From Lojkania enalia (taxonomy: Eukaryota; Ascomycota; Dothideomycetes; Pleosporales): a stretch of DNA of 56,347 nucleotides. How positions within the stretch are numbered: position 1 is the stretch's first letter; each line of letters starts with the position of its first letter. The notes under the pieces were generated by a model, which was not told where the DNA came from, did no database searches, and worked only from the letters and a program-made list of their open reading frames with translations. The position numbers and the translations under genes are program-made. The stretch spans positions 1 to 56,347 of the forward strand of contig ML986734.1 of NCBI GenBank assembly GCA_010094045.1. Reading direction: 5' to 3'. Below, one piece after another: positions 35,375 to 46,519 of this stretch.

Positions 35375-36427
35375 ATGTCCTGGCTCGTACGCATTCGACC
35401 GGGCCTCATCATCGCCTTCGGTACCTCGGCCGTCCGGGGCGCCGCTTACAGACACTTCAAGCCGCCTTCTGGCGAAGAATCGCCAAACCCACATACCTTC
35501 ACGCCGTATACCCTCGCCGAGAAGCAGCCCATATCTTCAACGAGCGCTATATTCACATTGAGACACCGCGATGGGGCGACGGATCCGGAAGCTGTGAAGG
35601 AGGCGTGGATAAGAAGTGTTTGGAATGTGCAGGTCAAGCAGCCGCAATTGCAGATCGCACGAGCGTATACTCCGCTGCCTCCCAAGGCGGATGTGAACAA
35701 TGTGGACGAGGTGAAGGCCGAGGATGTCATGTTGCTGATAAGAGAGGAGGAGAGTGGAGAGGTGTCGACGTATTTGCATCGGCTGCCGGAGAACGCTACG
35801 ATCAAGCTGCGAGGTCCCAACGTGGAGTGTGAGCTGCCACACGATATCAAAGAGGTCATATTTCTGGCAGGAGGCACGGGTATTGCGCCTGCCATGCAAG
35901 TCGCTCAGGCATTAGGAAGGAGAACAGGGAGAATGATGCATATTCTGTGGGCTAACAGGCGGAGAGAAGAATGCATAGGTGGCATCAGCGATGAGCATCA
36001 GCCCACAAACCCCATTCTGCATGGGAGCAATGCCGGCTGGCTCACAAACCTCTTCCGATTTGGACGAGCACAACTCGCTGCGCAAGCCACGCTCGTCGAC
36101 AATCACAGCAGCCAGGGCAAAGGCGTCATTGTGCAGGAATTGGACGCGCTCAAGGAGAGGAGTAAGGCTGCGACAAGGGAGCTGAACGTGCAGTACTACG
36201 TCGATGAGGAGAAAAGCTTCATCCAGTCTGGTGACGTGGCGAAACGGCTGCATCTTGATTCACAAGACGAGAAGGGCTCGAGATTGATATTGGTGCCTGG
36301 TCCCGACGGTTTCATCGAGCATTGGGCGGGCAAGAAGCTATGGGTAGGCGGCCGGGAAGTCCAGGGCGAGCTCGGAGGCGTGCTGGAGCAGATGGATTTG
36401 AAGGACTGGAAAGTGTTCAAGCTTTAA
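35375..36427 (+). CDS. CYC2-like mitochondrial FAD/NAD(P)H oxidoreductase
   Basis: A single 350-aa frame from ATG 35375. The N-terminus (MSWLVRIRPGLIIAFGTSAV) is basic and hydrophobic, fitting a mitochondrial signal or anchor. The ferredoxin-reductase-type FAD domain shows RAYTPLPP at residues 96-103. The NAD(P)-binding domain has the GGTGIAPAMQVAQAL loop at 166-180 and ILWANRRREE after it. The C-terminal PGPDGFIEHWAGKK corresponds to the family's final conserved block. Yeast Cyc2 is an inner-membrane flavoprotein needed for haem attachment to cytochrome c; the fungal relative probably has a similar role. The gene has no introns, and no lesion is seen although RIPed repeats start about 1.3 kb away. 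Cytochrome b5 reductase is the alternative name, but the low similarity of the FAD box and the overall pattern favour CYC2. Confidence 0.82.
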   Translation: MSWLVRIRPGLIIAFGTSAVRGAAYRHFKPPSGEESPNPHTFTPYTLAEKQPISSTSAIFTLRHRDGATDPEAVKEAWIRSVWNVQVKQPQLQIARAYTPLPPKADVNNVDEVKAEDVMLLIREEESGEVSTYLHRLPENATIKLRGPNVECELPHDIKEVIFLAGGTGIAPAMQVAQALGRRTGRMMHILWANRRREECIGGISDEHQPTNPILHGSNAGWLTNLFRFGRAQLAAQATLVDNHSSQGKGVIVQELDALKERSKAATRELNVQYYVDEEKSFIQSGDVAKRLHLDSQDEKGSRLILVPGPDGFIEHWAGKKLWVGGREVQGELGGVLEQMDLKDWKVFKL

Positions 36428-37033
36428 ATCATGTACGTAAGTCTGTGCGATGCCCATCATTCCATGTCAGCGTCAGACGGGTTCTACCCGTGGACGACTG
36501 ATCTCAAGTCGTGACAACTGAGATCAGGTGTTGGCCGCTTTGAGGCTAGCCGCGCGGCGATAATTGCCGAAAGGGAAACCTGACCCACGTGCTGGTATCT
36601 CCGACGTGGGACCGACAAGGGCAAAATTCCGCGCTGATTACGAAGGGTCATCGCCGGACTTGGTCTAGTCTATCTCTTTCTCAGCCTGGGATGATTGCTG
36701 ACTTAAAGATGATCCTTCCATTTCGGTTTGGGACTGGAGGCGGGCCGGATGAGCGTCCTCATGATTATCTGGATTGGGTAACAAGTTTTCGCCAATCCGT
36801 CTACATTGACTACCGCCTCCATGGCCGATCAGGATGGGCTCCGAGATTATGGTCTCCTCGGGTGGCGGGTTCCCTCCGGTTTTCGCAGCCTCTTGAACTT
36901 GCTTTGATGTGATATCCGGGCGATTATTGCTTGAGCAGTCCGTGGGTAGAATCACCGGATCAATTGGATCAATGTACAACGATGATGGCGTCCCAGTATA
37001 TGACGACCTGTGGTCCTTTAGTTGTGATTCTGA
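36428..37033. other. Intergenic with two inverted repeats
   Basis: Downstream of the CYC2-like stop lie a 6-bp-arm hairpin ACGGGT-TCT-ACCCGT (36477-36491) and a 9-bp-arm inverted repeat CTGATCTCA / TGAGATCAG (36498-36506, 36519-36527). The rest holds no supported gene; the C2H2 gene remnant ends at 37034 from the other side. Confidence 0.5.
36498..36527. repeat. Perfect inverted repeat, 9-bp arms
   Basis: CTGATCTCA, 12-base spacer, TGAGATCAG, about 70 bp after the CYC2-like stop codon and directly after a smaller hairpin. Possible 3'-end structure; function unknown. Confidence 0.5.
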
Positions 37034-37715
37034 TCATCCGAAAACAATAGGTCCTGGCTTCGTTGTCCAGGGCGACAAACGATTATCATAGTCGCTATCC
37101 TCGGGGTCCAGCTGATTGCCCTTTAACCCCTTCCGGCCTTGCCTCGAGTCGTCTGATAGTGAATGAGGATCGATTCTCTGAATGATGTTGGAGTCCACTG
37201 AAGACGCTGGAGTGTGGGTGCCGGGTGTCGCATTGGTAGCTGCGTCTGGCGTGGCATCCGTCGTCATCATCGCGTCCTCCAACCAGCCGCTATCAACAGT
37301 AATAGCCACAGCTTTGGCATCGGCTTCGAACCCAGCCTCTATGTCTTCATCATCCCTCTTTCGCTTCCATGTGCCGAGGTCTTGTCTATTTCCATCGACA
37401 GATAAAGGAATCGGGCGAGCGGGGTCGATTTGAGACAAAGTATGGCCCCTCCATCTCGCCATGAATTGTTGCCACGTGATCATACCATGCGTCGATCCCG
37501 TCGATCTGAGCGTCCTCCTTTCCTCGGCGATCGCATTCAGGGCATGAGAAGGGCTGCTTAAAGAAGCCTTCCTTCTGATCGTGGGTTCGTCGTATATGCC
37601 TCGAAAGGCCCTGCCTTTCTACGAAGAAGCCCTCGCAGAGCAGACTGCGCGAGGAACCCTTCACTGGATGGGAGATTGAGGGAAGGTTCGGTGTACAGTG
37701 GTTCAGGGTTGTCAA
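37034..37715 (-). pseudogene. C2H2 zinc-finger gene remnant, 5'-truncated and frame-broken
   Basis: The minus strand encodes a C2H2 region: LLCEGFFVERQGLSRHIRRTH, then FSCPECDRR with a WYDHVATIHG ending, the spacing of fungal C2H2 proteins. There is no ATG in this frame up to the border of the AT-rich repeats at about 37716, so the N-terminus with the first Cys of finger 1 is missing. The frame ends at a TAG at 37386. A second frame (37034-37483), rich in Asp, Ser and Thr with KRKRDDED, overlaps it and looks like the true C-terminal part; a 1-nt shift or a missed intron would join them. Most likely a gene cut by insertion or rearrangement at the isochore edge. Confidence 0.55.
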
Positions 37716-37737
37716 AAATAAAATTATCGTTTCATAA

Positions 37738-38230
37738 AAATAAATTATCGTACTTGGCGATTATTTTATGCTGAATAATATACGATATTATCAGATAATT
37801 TGGCGTACAAGCTATCTTTCCTCACTAAAATATATCTCTTATTATAAGAAAGCTATTTTCTTTACTATTATAGCTTTAGAAGATAGCTTTCTAGTTTCTC
37901 TTAACTCTTTTAAATCGCTCGAATTAAATAGTATTGATATATAAGTAGATTTTAAACTTTAAAAAAGTAAATAAAGCTATAATAGTATATAAATAATATA
38001 AAAAAAAGTAGATCTAGAAATAAGATACTCTATTAAAAGTAGAAGAAGAGGATATTCTTACTTAAAAAGCTATTAAATAGTAATTAGAAGAAGAAATATA
38101 TTAAAATAAGATACGATTAGATATAAGCTAATAGGCTATAATATACTATATATACTATAAGAAGTTTAGATATAATTTATATATATATAAAAAAGCTTCT
38201 ATTAATACTATTTAATTTATTATAGTTATT
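37738..38230 (+). mobile_element. E6: AT-rich edge with a fragment of an F-like pogo transposase
   Basis: The first 60 bp contain two imperfect copies of an AAATAAA(A)TTATCGT word. From about 37990 to 38215 the sequence matches the C-terminal coding part of element F (53030-53240), strongly RIPed (AAAAGTAGATCTAGAAATAAG). No TIR is seen. It marks the start of the right isochore. Confidence 0.55.
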
Positions 38231-38316
38231 ATATTAATATATTTCTAGTATATTAATATATTTCTAATATATTAATATATTTCTAATATATTAATATATT
38301 TCTAATATATTAATAA
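38231..38316. repeat. 19-bp minisatellite, about 4.5 units
   Basis: The unit ATATTAATATATTTCTAAT repeats at 38231, 38250, 38269, 38288 and 38307, with one T-to-G difference in the first unit. It abuts the left TIR of E1. Confidence 0.85.
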
Positions 38317-38322
38317 ACTATA

Positions 38323-40176
38323 ATATATCTTATAAGCGAGCGGCCTATATAAGCGAGCGGTCCACCCTATTACTAAAACGCGACACCTGAGCTTTCAATA
38401 ATAATATAATAACAAAATAATAAGAATATAGCCTAAAACGAGAATTAAGTAAACTTAACCCTTTTAACTACTAAAAGAGGCTAAATAAATAGTAAAAGAC
38501 GCGCTACTTTAATATTTAATATAATTTAAACAATTATATATTAATAATACGCCGGAATCTACTTATAGTATAATTATAAGCTTAACTTAAAGAGACTGAC
38601 GAAACTTAAAGAGAAGGTTATTATCTAATATATACTTAACCTAGATTCGCGAGAATTTACGCCTACTTTAACTACTATATAAAATATAGCTAATAGCTTA
38701 CTTACTAAGTATAGTATAGGCTAGATTAGTATATATTAGTCTAGGAACTTTATTAGACATACTCTTAAGTTTAAGATACGCCTAAATTAGTCTTATAATT
38801 GCTAGAGAGCTCTATATAAAGATTCTAAAGTAATTAAAGGCTAGTTTAAGCTTATATAATATACTAAAGAGAAGTATAGTATTATAGATAAGAATATATA
38901 TAACTTTAATAAATCTAGCTTTTAAATAGATATTATTTTATTATAACTAGTTATTATAGATATAAAGAGACGTAATTAACTAAAGGTAATTTAATTAGGT
39001 AATTATAAATAGATTTCAGTAATTTAGGGGATTAATACTATTAGCTAGATACTCCTATCCTTTATTATTATTACTAGCTACTACTATCTCTCTACCTAGT
39101 ACGAAAGTAATAATATACTTAAGAACTAGGCTATTATAGTTAGTAAAAACAGCTAGATAATAAATAAACTTAGTATTAAGTAGTTAAAGTACTTTTATAA
39201 GTATATAAGAGATTATATAGTAGATACGCGTCGACTACTAATCTTTAATAGCTATAATAGCTATAACTCGCTTAATTTCTAGAAACTCTACGAGAAATAG
39301 AGTATTATTCTACTCTATATACCAGCTTATTTATTATACCTATTATAGCTACTAGATATAGGCTACTTTTTACTATTAAAGCATATATATAGAAATTAGA
39401 TCTTAGTTTTAGTATGCAATTATATTAACTATATTATAAAACTTAAGTTCTTTCTAGCTTTTAAAGCTGCTTTTAATATATTAATTATAAAGGATAATAT
39501 CTATATAAACTTTTAAGGAGCTAGTCTAGTCCTATTTAATTTAGAAGCGGTACTTTTAAAGCTTAATATAAAACTTTATATGCTAATACTGCTAGTATAA
39601 GATAATACCCTATAAGAAGTAAAAATACTAAGTAATATATATAAGTTAGAAGCTTAATTAATATTAATTTATAATTAGATTTAAAGGGATATAAGTTCTT
39701 TACTAGCTTCTATTATTAAAAAGCTAAATTAGTTTAAGAAAGGTTCTATAAAAGCAATATATCAGATCGGGTTAATATATAATAAAATCGTCAGCCTTTA
39801 AGAAGTAAATAAAGTAGTAATAAAATGGAAACAGTAGAAAAAAAGGTAGATTTAAGTGTAAGGGACCCTAATAAAAATATAAGGAGAGATGATTATTACT
39901 GAAAAGGATAATAAGGAGGAAACTCGGGCTATAATACGCTAATTTAGGGTGTAATTAAGTATAAGCGGATAGTATAAAGTATGCTATAGCTACTATAGTA
40001 AGACTAGATATAATTCTTATATATACTAGAAGGATATAGAGGTTTCTATAGAATAATCGCGTAAGTTGTAAATTGCTATTATATTATTTAGTTGTTAAGC
40101 TATATATATATAAAAGTTAAAAAAGTTAATAGAGTAGACCGCTTACTTATATAGGCCGGTCGCTTATAAGATACGT
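38323..40176 (+). mobile_element. E1: full-length pogo/Fot1-like DNA transposon (1,854 bp), RIPed
   Basis: TA target duplications (38321-38322, 40177-40178) flank terminal inverted repeats with CTTATAAGCGAGCGGCC near each end. Each TIR contains two copies of a TATAAGCGAGCGG-like word. The plus strand encodes a degenerate DDD transposase: YNFNKSSF (for N-D-E-S-G-F) near 38905, GNYK plus IINTIS-like VI-GIN near 39005, LLIFNSYNSYNSLNF (for L-D-G-H-S-H) near 39235, and LLDIGYF near 39350. A C-terminal CCHC-like motif lies near 39990. All have RIP-type substitutions. Confidence 0.88.
38430..40070 (+). pseudogene. Pogo-like transposase of E1 (degenerate)
   Basis: The catalytic Asp positions read Asn in two of three motifs (YNFN, LIFN), while LLDIGYF keeps the third Asp. 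The order and spacing are those of the pogo branch of Tc1/mariner (DDD), with an N-terminal DNA-binding half and a C-terminal C-x2-C-x4-H-x4-C type tail seen best in E5 (SRCGKTRHNS). Many TAG/TAA stops; inactive. Confidence 0.75.
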
Positions 40177-40774
40177 TATAGCTTTTTAGGTATAAAAAGT
40201 TAGTAGAGTTAATAGTATACTTATAAACTATATTATAGATAAAATTTGCTTTTTAATTTTATATAGTTTAATTTTAATATAGTTTAGTTTATTACTTAAT
40301 TATTTACTTTAAATATTTTATTTTAATAATTAAACTTTTTTTCTTTTTTAAAATAGAATAGATACTTATATTTTTTATTATAGTATTTTTTTATAATATA
40401 TTAAAGAAATTAAAAATCTTTTTTAAATAAGTTTTATATTTAATATAAATTACTATTAAATAAACTACTCAATTAAATAAGTTAAAATTTTTTAGTATTT
40501 TAAATCTACTAATTTTAACTAGTTAAACTATTATTAGAATTATCTAAAAAAAATTCTAAATACTTATATTTAATTTAGAAGAAGTAGATTTATCTACCTA
40601 ATATATTTATATATTATATTTAGTTCTACTATAATTTTTATATTATTATATATTTAGTTAAACCCTCTTCTATCTATTTATATAATAAGCTCTTTTTAAA
40701 CTTTAGAGTACTTTAAAAGTTTTAGGAGCTACTTATACTAATCTCTTATTATATTCTATTATTCTACTCTACTA
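40177..40774. other. AT-rich spacer between E1 and E2, nothing recognised
   Basis: About 600 bp of very AT-rich sequence, with no LTR, TIR or coding similarity that I could find. Probably an old repeat mutated beyond recognition. Confidence 0.5.
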
Positions 40775-42525
40775 ATATACTTTATAAGCGAGCAGCCTAT
40801 ATAAGTAAGCGGTCCACTCTATTAACTTTTTTAACCTTTATATATATATAGCTTAACAACTAAGTAATATAATAGCAATTTACAACTTATACGATTATTC
40901 TATAGAAACCTCTATATCCTTCTAGTATATATAAGAATTATATCTAGTCTTACCGCAGCGGCTATAATACGCTTTATACTATCCGCTTATATCTAATTAC
41001 ACCCTAAATTAGCGTATTATAGCCCGAGTTTCCTCCTTATTATTCTTTTTAACAATAATCATCTCTTCTTATACTTTTATTAGGGTCCCTTACACTTGAA
41101 TCTACCTTTTTTTCTACTATTTCCGTTTTATTACTACTTTATTCGCTTCTTAAAGGCTGACGATTTTATTATATATTAACCCGATCTGATATATCGCTTT
41201 TATAGAGCCTTTCTTAAGCTAATTTAGCTTCTTAATAATAGAAGCTAGTAAAGAACTTATATCCCTTTAAATCTAATTATAAATTAATATTAATTAAGCT
41301 TCTAACTCGCACGTGTTACTTAGTATTTTTACTTCTTATAGGGTATTATCTTATACTAGTAGTATTAGTATATAAAGCTTTATATTAAGCTTTAAAAGTA
41401 CTACTTCTAGATTAAACAGAACTAGACTAGCTCCTTAAAAGCTTATATAAATATTATCCTTTATAATTAATATATTAAAAGCAGCTTTAAAAGCTAGAAA
41501 GAATTTAAGTTTTATAATATAGTTAATATAATTATATACTAAAACTAAGATCTAATTTCTATATATATACTTTAATAGTAAGAAGCAGCCTATATCTAGT
41601 AGCTGTAATAGGTGTAATAAATAAGCTAGTATATAGAGTAGAATAATACCCTATTCCTTATAAAGTTTCTAGAAATTAAGTAAGTTATAACTATTATAGC
41701 TATTAAAGATTAGTAGTTAACGTACGTCTACTATATAATCTCTTATATACTTATAAAAGTATTTTAACTACTTAATACTAAGTTTATTTATTATCTAGCT
41801 GTTCTTACTAACTATAATAGCCTAGTTCTTAGGTATATTATCGCCTTCATACTAAATAGAGAGATAGTAGTAGCTAGTAATAATAATAAAGGGTAGGAGC
41901 GTCTAGCTAGTAGTATTAATCCCTTAAATTACTAAAATCCATTTATAATTATCTAATTAAATTGCCTTTAGTTAATTATATCTCTTTATACCTATAATAA
42001 CTAGTTATAATAAGATAATACTTATTTAAAAGCTAGATTCGTCGAAGTTATATATATCCTTATCTATAATACTATACTTCTCCTTAGTACGCTATATAAG
42101 CTTAAACCAGCCTTTAATTACCTTAGAATTTTCGTATAGAGTTCTCTAGTAATTATAAGGCCGATTTAGACGTATTTTAAGCTTAGGAGTACGTCTAATA
42201 AAGTTCCTAGGCTAATATATACTAATCTAGCCTATACCGCGCTTAGTAAGCAAGCTATTAGCTATATCTTATATAGTAGCTAAAGTAGGCGCAAATCCTC
42301 GCGAATCTAGGTTAAGTATATATTAGATAATAACCTCCTCTTTAGGTTTTGTTAGTCTCTTTAAGTTAGGCTTATAATTATACTATAAGTAAATTCCGGC
42401 GTATTATTAGCATATAATCGTTTAAATTATATTAAATATTAAAGCAGCGCGTCTTTCGCTATTTATTTAGCCTCTTTTAGTAGCTAAAAGGGCTAAGTTT
42501 ACTTAATTCTCGTTTTAGGCTATAT

Positions 42526-42804
42526 TATAACGATGCAAAGAAATCGTTCCACGAAAAGCTTCATATACAACCTTATCCCAAAGCTTTTCGCTTATCTTAT
42601 CCTACCCCCGGTTCTACCCCTTTTCCCTTCCGTATATAGTTGCACACTCCCTCATAAGTAGCTTAGTAGTTCTTCTATATCCTTTTGTATAAGGCCTATA
42701 GGTATTAATAGAATTCCTAGGTTCCTAATCCCCCACACACTCCTATATGCCTCTAAGTAGATTTGTGCTGTATTTAGACCTATTGTCTTGCCTGCGCCGT
42801 TATA
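42526..42804 (+). repeat. 5' LTR of element D (279 bp)
   Basis: It starts TATAACGATGCAAAG and ends GCGCCGTTATA. It holds an inverted repeat CGAAAAGCTT / AAGCTTTTCG with about a 19-base loop, which the LTRs of C have lost by deletion. Confidence 0.9.
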
Positions 42805-43559
42805 TTATATAGAAGAACTTAATACTGCCGGTAACGGCCTCTTTAATAATATCGCATCGATTGTTTATTTAACTATATCTAAGTCCGAGATATACCCGAT
42901 TTAGTTTAGGTCGTAATACTTATATACCGTTATATCAAATTATTTAGTTACCTAGACAGGATCTTAGAGACCTTCTATCGACCGAAGCCTTTAGGTTTAG
43001 AACTTCCTATCCCCTATAATTAGGATTGCCTTTAGAAAAGCCGCGTAGAGTGCGCCTAGGTAGAAACTCGGAGACTACTAATAACCTATCAGAATCGGAG
43101 GCAACCGCCGATATCTGACTATAATTTACCTTCTAATTCCTATGCTAGAACCGATACACACGTAAGTCGTAGCAAGAGTAAGCTTCTATCTACGCGTGTA
43201 GAACAACCGTTACCTCCTATAGGGGGCCCTGCGACAGGCGGACCCCTCTCTATAGGGCCTGTAATAAAGAACCTATCTAATTTGGAGGGAAATTGGAGCA
43301 AACTAACCCTTAAGGAATAAATCGCAATTTTATAGGAGGAGATCGTATGCTTAATACGATAGAGAACTATTAGTCCCAATTAACCTCTATAAACCACCGA
43401 ATCAGAACCGATAATACGCTAAGAAACTTTTGTAACTCCCCTAGTAAGAAACCTCTCGGCCACCCCTAAGCCCCCTTAAGCCCACCTTACTAAACGTATA
43501 CCTAAGATCGAAAGCCTTATAGATAGTAATAAACCTACATTTAAATAATAGCGAGCCTC

Positions 43560-44170
43560 GATCCTAGACCAACTTAAGATTAATGCGGATTACTATTAGA
43601 TAGAGCGTACACGCATAGCGTTAGTATAGAGACACACCTCTAGTACTGCGAAAGGGTATCTAGAGCTAAAATACCTAGCCGAATTGGACTAGTATCGGTT
43701 TAAGAATGCTAAAGAAATAATTTCACTTCTACGATTGTATTTTATTATAGGTAATAAAGAGATAGAGGCGCGATAGGCGTTTCAGGTCCTAAGGATGAAT
43801 AAGAGAGAAGTATTCTCAACTTTCAAAGCTCGCTTTATTAGTACAGCTATTAGGGGATCCGTACCCCAATCTAAGTAGTTCTTCTACCTATAGGATAAGA
43901 TTCTCCCCAGCCTAAGGATACTAAACCTTAGCTTTAAGCTTATATGGAAAGGCTCCTTTAACGCTATAGTCGCCTACTTAACAGCCTACGATATAGAAAG
44001 GAGGAGCGTTCCTAACCTTCTAGAATAAACTGCCAGCCTATAGATTGCAGCTAAAACAAATTTGGATCGGTACTAGAAGGTTTCTAAGAGTTTATCTAAG
44101 GTAACCTACAATCCGATACCACCCTGATCTACCCTAGTATTAACACCTCGTTCTACCACGATCGCTCCTT
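43560..44170 (+). pseudogene. Gag of element D (degenerate, cut by the gap)
   Basis: Same Gag as in C but better preserved: MNKREVFSTFKARFIST near 43797, then PQSK and FFYL. TAG stops are still present. It ends at the N run at 44171. Confidence 0.65.
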
Positions 44171-44180
44171 NNNNNNNNNN
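44171..44180. other. Assembly gap (10 N) hiding about 1.86 kb
   Basis: The left side corresponds to C position 13089 and the right side to about 14949. The nominal 10 N therefore replace about 1,859 bp of gag-end, protease and RT sequence. Confidence 0.85.
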
Positions 44181-44190
44181 TACGCAACTA

Positions 44191-46490
44191 GCAGCTACCT
44201 ACTACTATAACAGGTGTGAAATCCTTCTTAGGTTTTACTGGATTCTATCGACAGTTTATACCGGAATTCTCGCGTATCGCAAAGCTAATTATCGTACTAT
44301 AGAGCCCTACAACCCCTTTCGTATAGACTTTAGAATGTGATATTACCTTTAAGAAATTGAAGTCAGCCCTGTTGAGTATACCTACACTCTGCTACTTTAA
44401 CCCTACGTTAGAAACAAAAATGGAAACTAACGCCTCTAATAGAGTAGTTATAAGAGTACTGTTATAGAAACATCCTAACAGAAAATGGTACCCTATAACG
44501 TTCTACAGCAAGGTTCTATCCGGTTCGGAACTAAACTAGGAGATCTATAACAAGAAACTATTCGCAATCATTACTACGTTTAAATAATAGAGGGTAGAAC
44601 TTACTTCAGTAGCTACTAGGACTCTAGTATATACTAATCATCGCTCACTCGAATATTTTATAACTACGAAGGTATTTAATACTCGTTAAGTTTATTAGAC
44701 TAAGAAATTAGCTTAGTATTAGTTCCGAATCGAGTATACCCTAGGTAAGAATAATACTAGAGTAGATATCCTCAGTTGTTGCGAATAAAATGTGGAAAAC
44801 TTAAAAGCAGCTTAAACTAACAACCGGTCGAGAGTTCTACTTGGACCGTATTAACTTCACCCCCGAATTAATGCCGAATTAGCCTAGTTCTATATTACCT
44901 AAATAATAACTTAAGCGGCTATACTAAACATTATTAAAGGCTAGGAGTAGGTTATGTTACTAGACTCTCTAGAGTTGATCGACGTATTACTATAGGAAAA
45001 CCGAGCCTCCTTCGCGCAGGAACATACACTTCTACCCTACAAGTATCGGATAGAGAATAGACTACTCCTCTACGACAATTATTTATATGTCCTATTAGAT
45101 TCAGGCCTTTATATACGACTTATACGAGAGGCTTACAACTAAGTATCCTCCGCATACCTAAGCGCTACTAAAATCTATTAGTTACTGTCCCGGAAGTACT
45201 ACTAGAAGGGTATAGAGGCTACTTGTAAACGATATATACAGAATTGCATTCTATACTATAAAACTTATCCGATATAAACCCGAACCCCAGGTTTTATCTA
45301 CCTACTTCTTATACTAAATTAACTAATATAGTACCTATATATTAACTTTAAGGATTTCTCTATAGATAAGTCTGGATATAATTAGATTATAGTAGTAATT
45401 AATCGCCTATCTAAATAAGTGGTGTCTATCTCCTACCATTATATAATTGACGTAAGGGGAATAGCCGAATTGTTTATTTAATAGGTGTACCGCTTTAGCT
45501 ATACGCCCGAAACCATTATTTCAGACTGAGGACCTTAGTTTATATCCAGTTTCTAGTCTGAATTCTGCTGTATTTTAGGCGTAAAGATTAAACTATCTAC
45601 TATTTATTATAAAGAGACTGACGGATAGATAGAGATTATAAATAAGTATATCAATCAGAGACTACGCCCTTTCGTATCCTTCTACTAAAACAACTGGAGT
45701 TCTCTATTACCTATAATCGACCGAGTATAAGCGACTCTACCCTATATAACCATCAGAATGTCCCCGTATTAGATCCTATACGGATCCAAGCCCTGTTAGA
45801 GTTAGGATTGGAAATATTCCGTTGATTCTATTACTGTAACAGACAAATTAAATTGTAAGAACGCCTTAGCTCTAGTAACTCGTATATATGTAGCCTAGGA
45901 AACTGTAAAGGCTAATATTAAGAAGGCTTAGGATCGCATACGATCTATTGTTAACTATTACTAGCGACTGATTAATTAGTAGATTAGTAATATAGTCTAC
46001 CTAAATACTAAGAACCTTACGGTCTAGAGACCGAGCTGAAAGCTATCCGATTAATAGGAGAGCCCTTTTAAAGTACTAGAATAGGTTAGAAACTTATACT
46101 ATCTACAGCTACCCCCAGGGTTAAGAATATATAATATCTTCGCACCAAACCTGCTGTATAAGGACCCCCAGGACCCTCTACTAGGGTAAGAAGCTCCGAA
46201 ACCACCCGCTATCGCTATTAAGGGGGTAGAAGAGTAGGAGGTTAAGGAAATACTAGCTAGTAAGCTATATTACAAGACCCTCAAATACCGTGTAAAATAG
46301 GTAGGACACGATCCGGACCCGGTCTAGTATAAAGTCTTAAATTTTATAGGTTCGCCTTATAAGCTGAGAGCTTTTTATAATAAGTATCCAAATCAGCCAG
46401 GACCCCTAAAAGCCCTAACTAAATAGATTAAGGTATATAAGGATAGTATAGAAAATATAGATTACCTGGTAGACGACAATATATAAGAGT
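44191..46490 (+). pseudogene. Pol of element D: RT end, RNase H, integrase, chromodomain
   Basis: It begins in the [16 protein letters not shown] box just after the gap (intact Arg and Gln, unlike C). RNase H lies at about 44400-44800. Integrase has TCKRYIQN near 45230 and VSIS and AELFI near 45425-45480. The chromodomain at about 46280-46390 includes YKVLNFIGSPYKLRAF. Stops are fewer than in C but still prevent translation. Confidence 0.82.
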
Positions 46491-46519
46491 TAAGTAGTGG
46501 ATTTAAAAACTAAAGTATA

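Noticed and set aside
35125..35832. 235-aa plus-strand ORF overlapping the CYC2-like gene
   Set aside because: It is a shadow in another frame of the CYC2-like coding region; the real frame has the FAD and NAD motifs.
21579..37700. tRNA or rRNA genes and CRISPR arrays in the island
   Set aside because: No cloverleaf with matching A and B boxes, no rRNA core sequence and no regular spacer-repeat array was seen by eye; a tRNA scan would be decisive.
43140..43379. 79-aa minus-strand ORF inside element D
   Set aside because: It lies in the 5' leader of the retrotransposon; no similar frame is kept in C, and it shows no motif.
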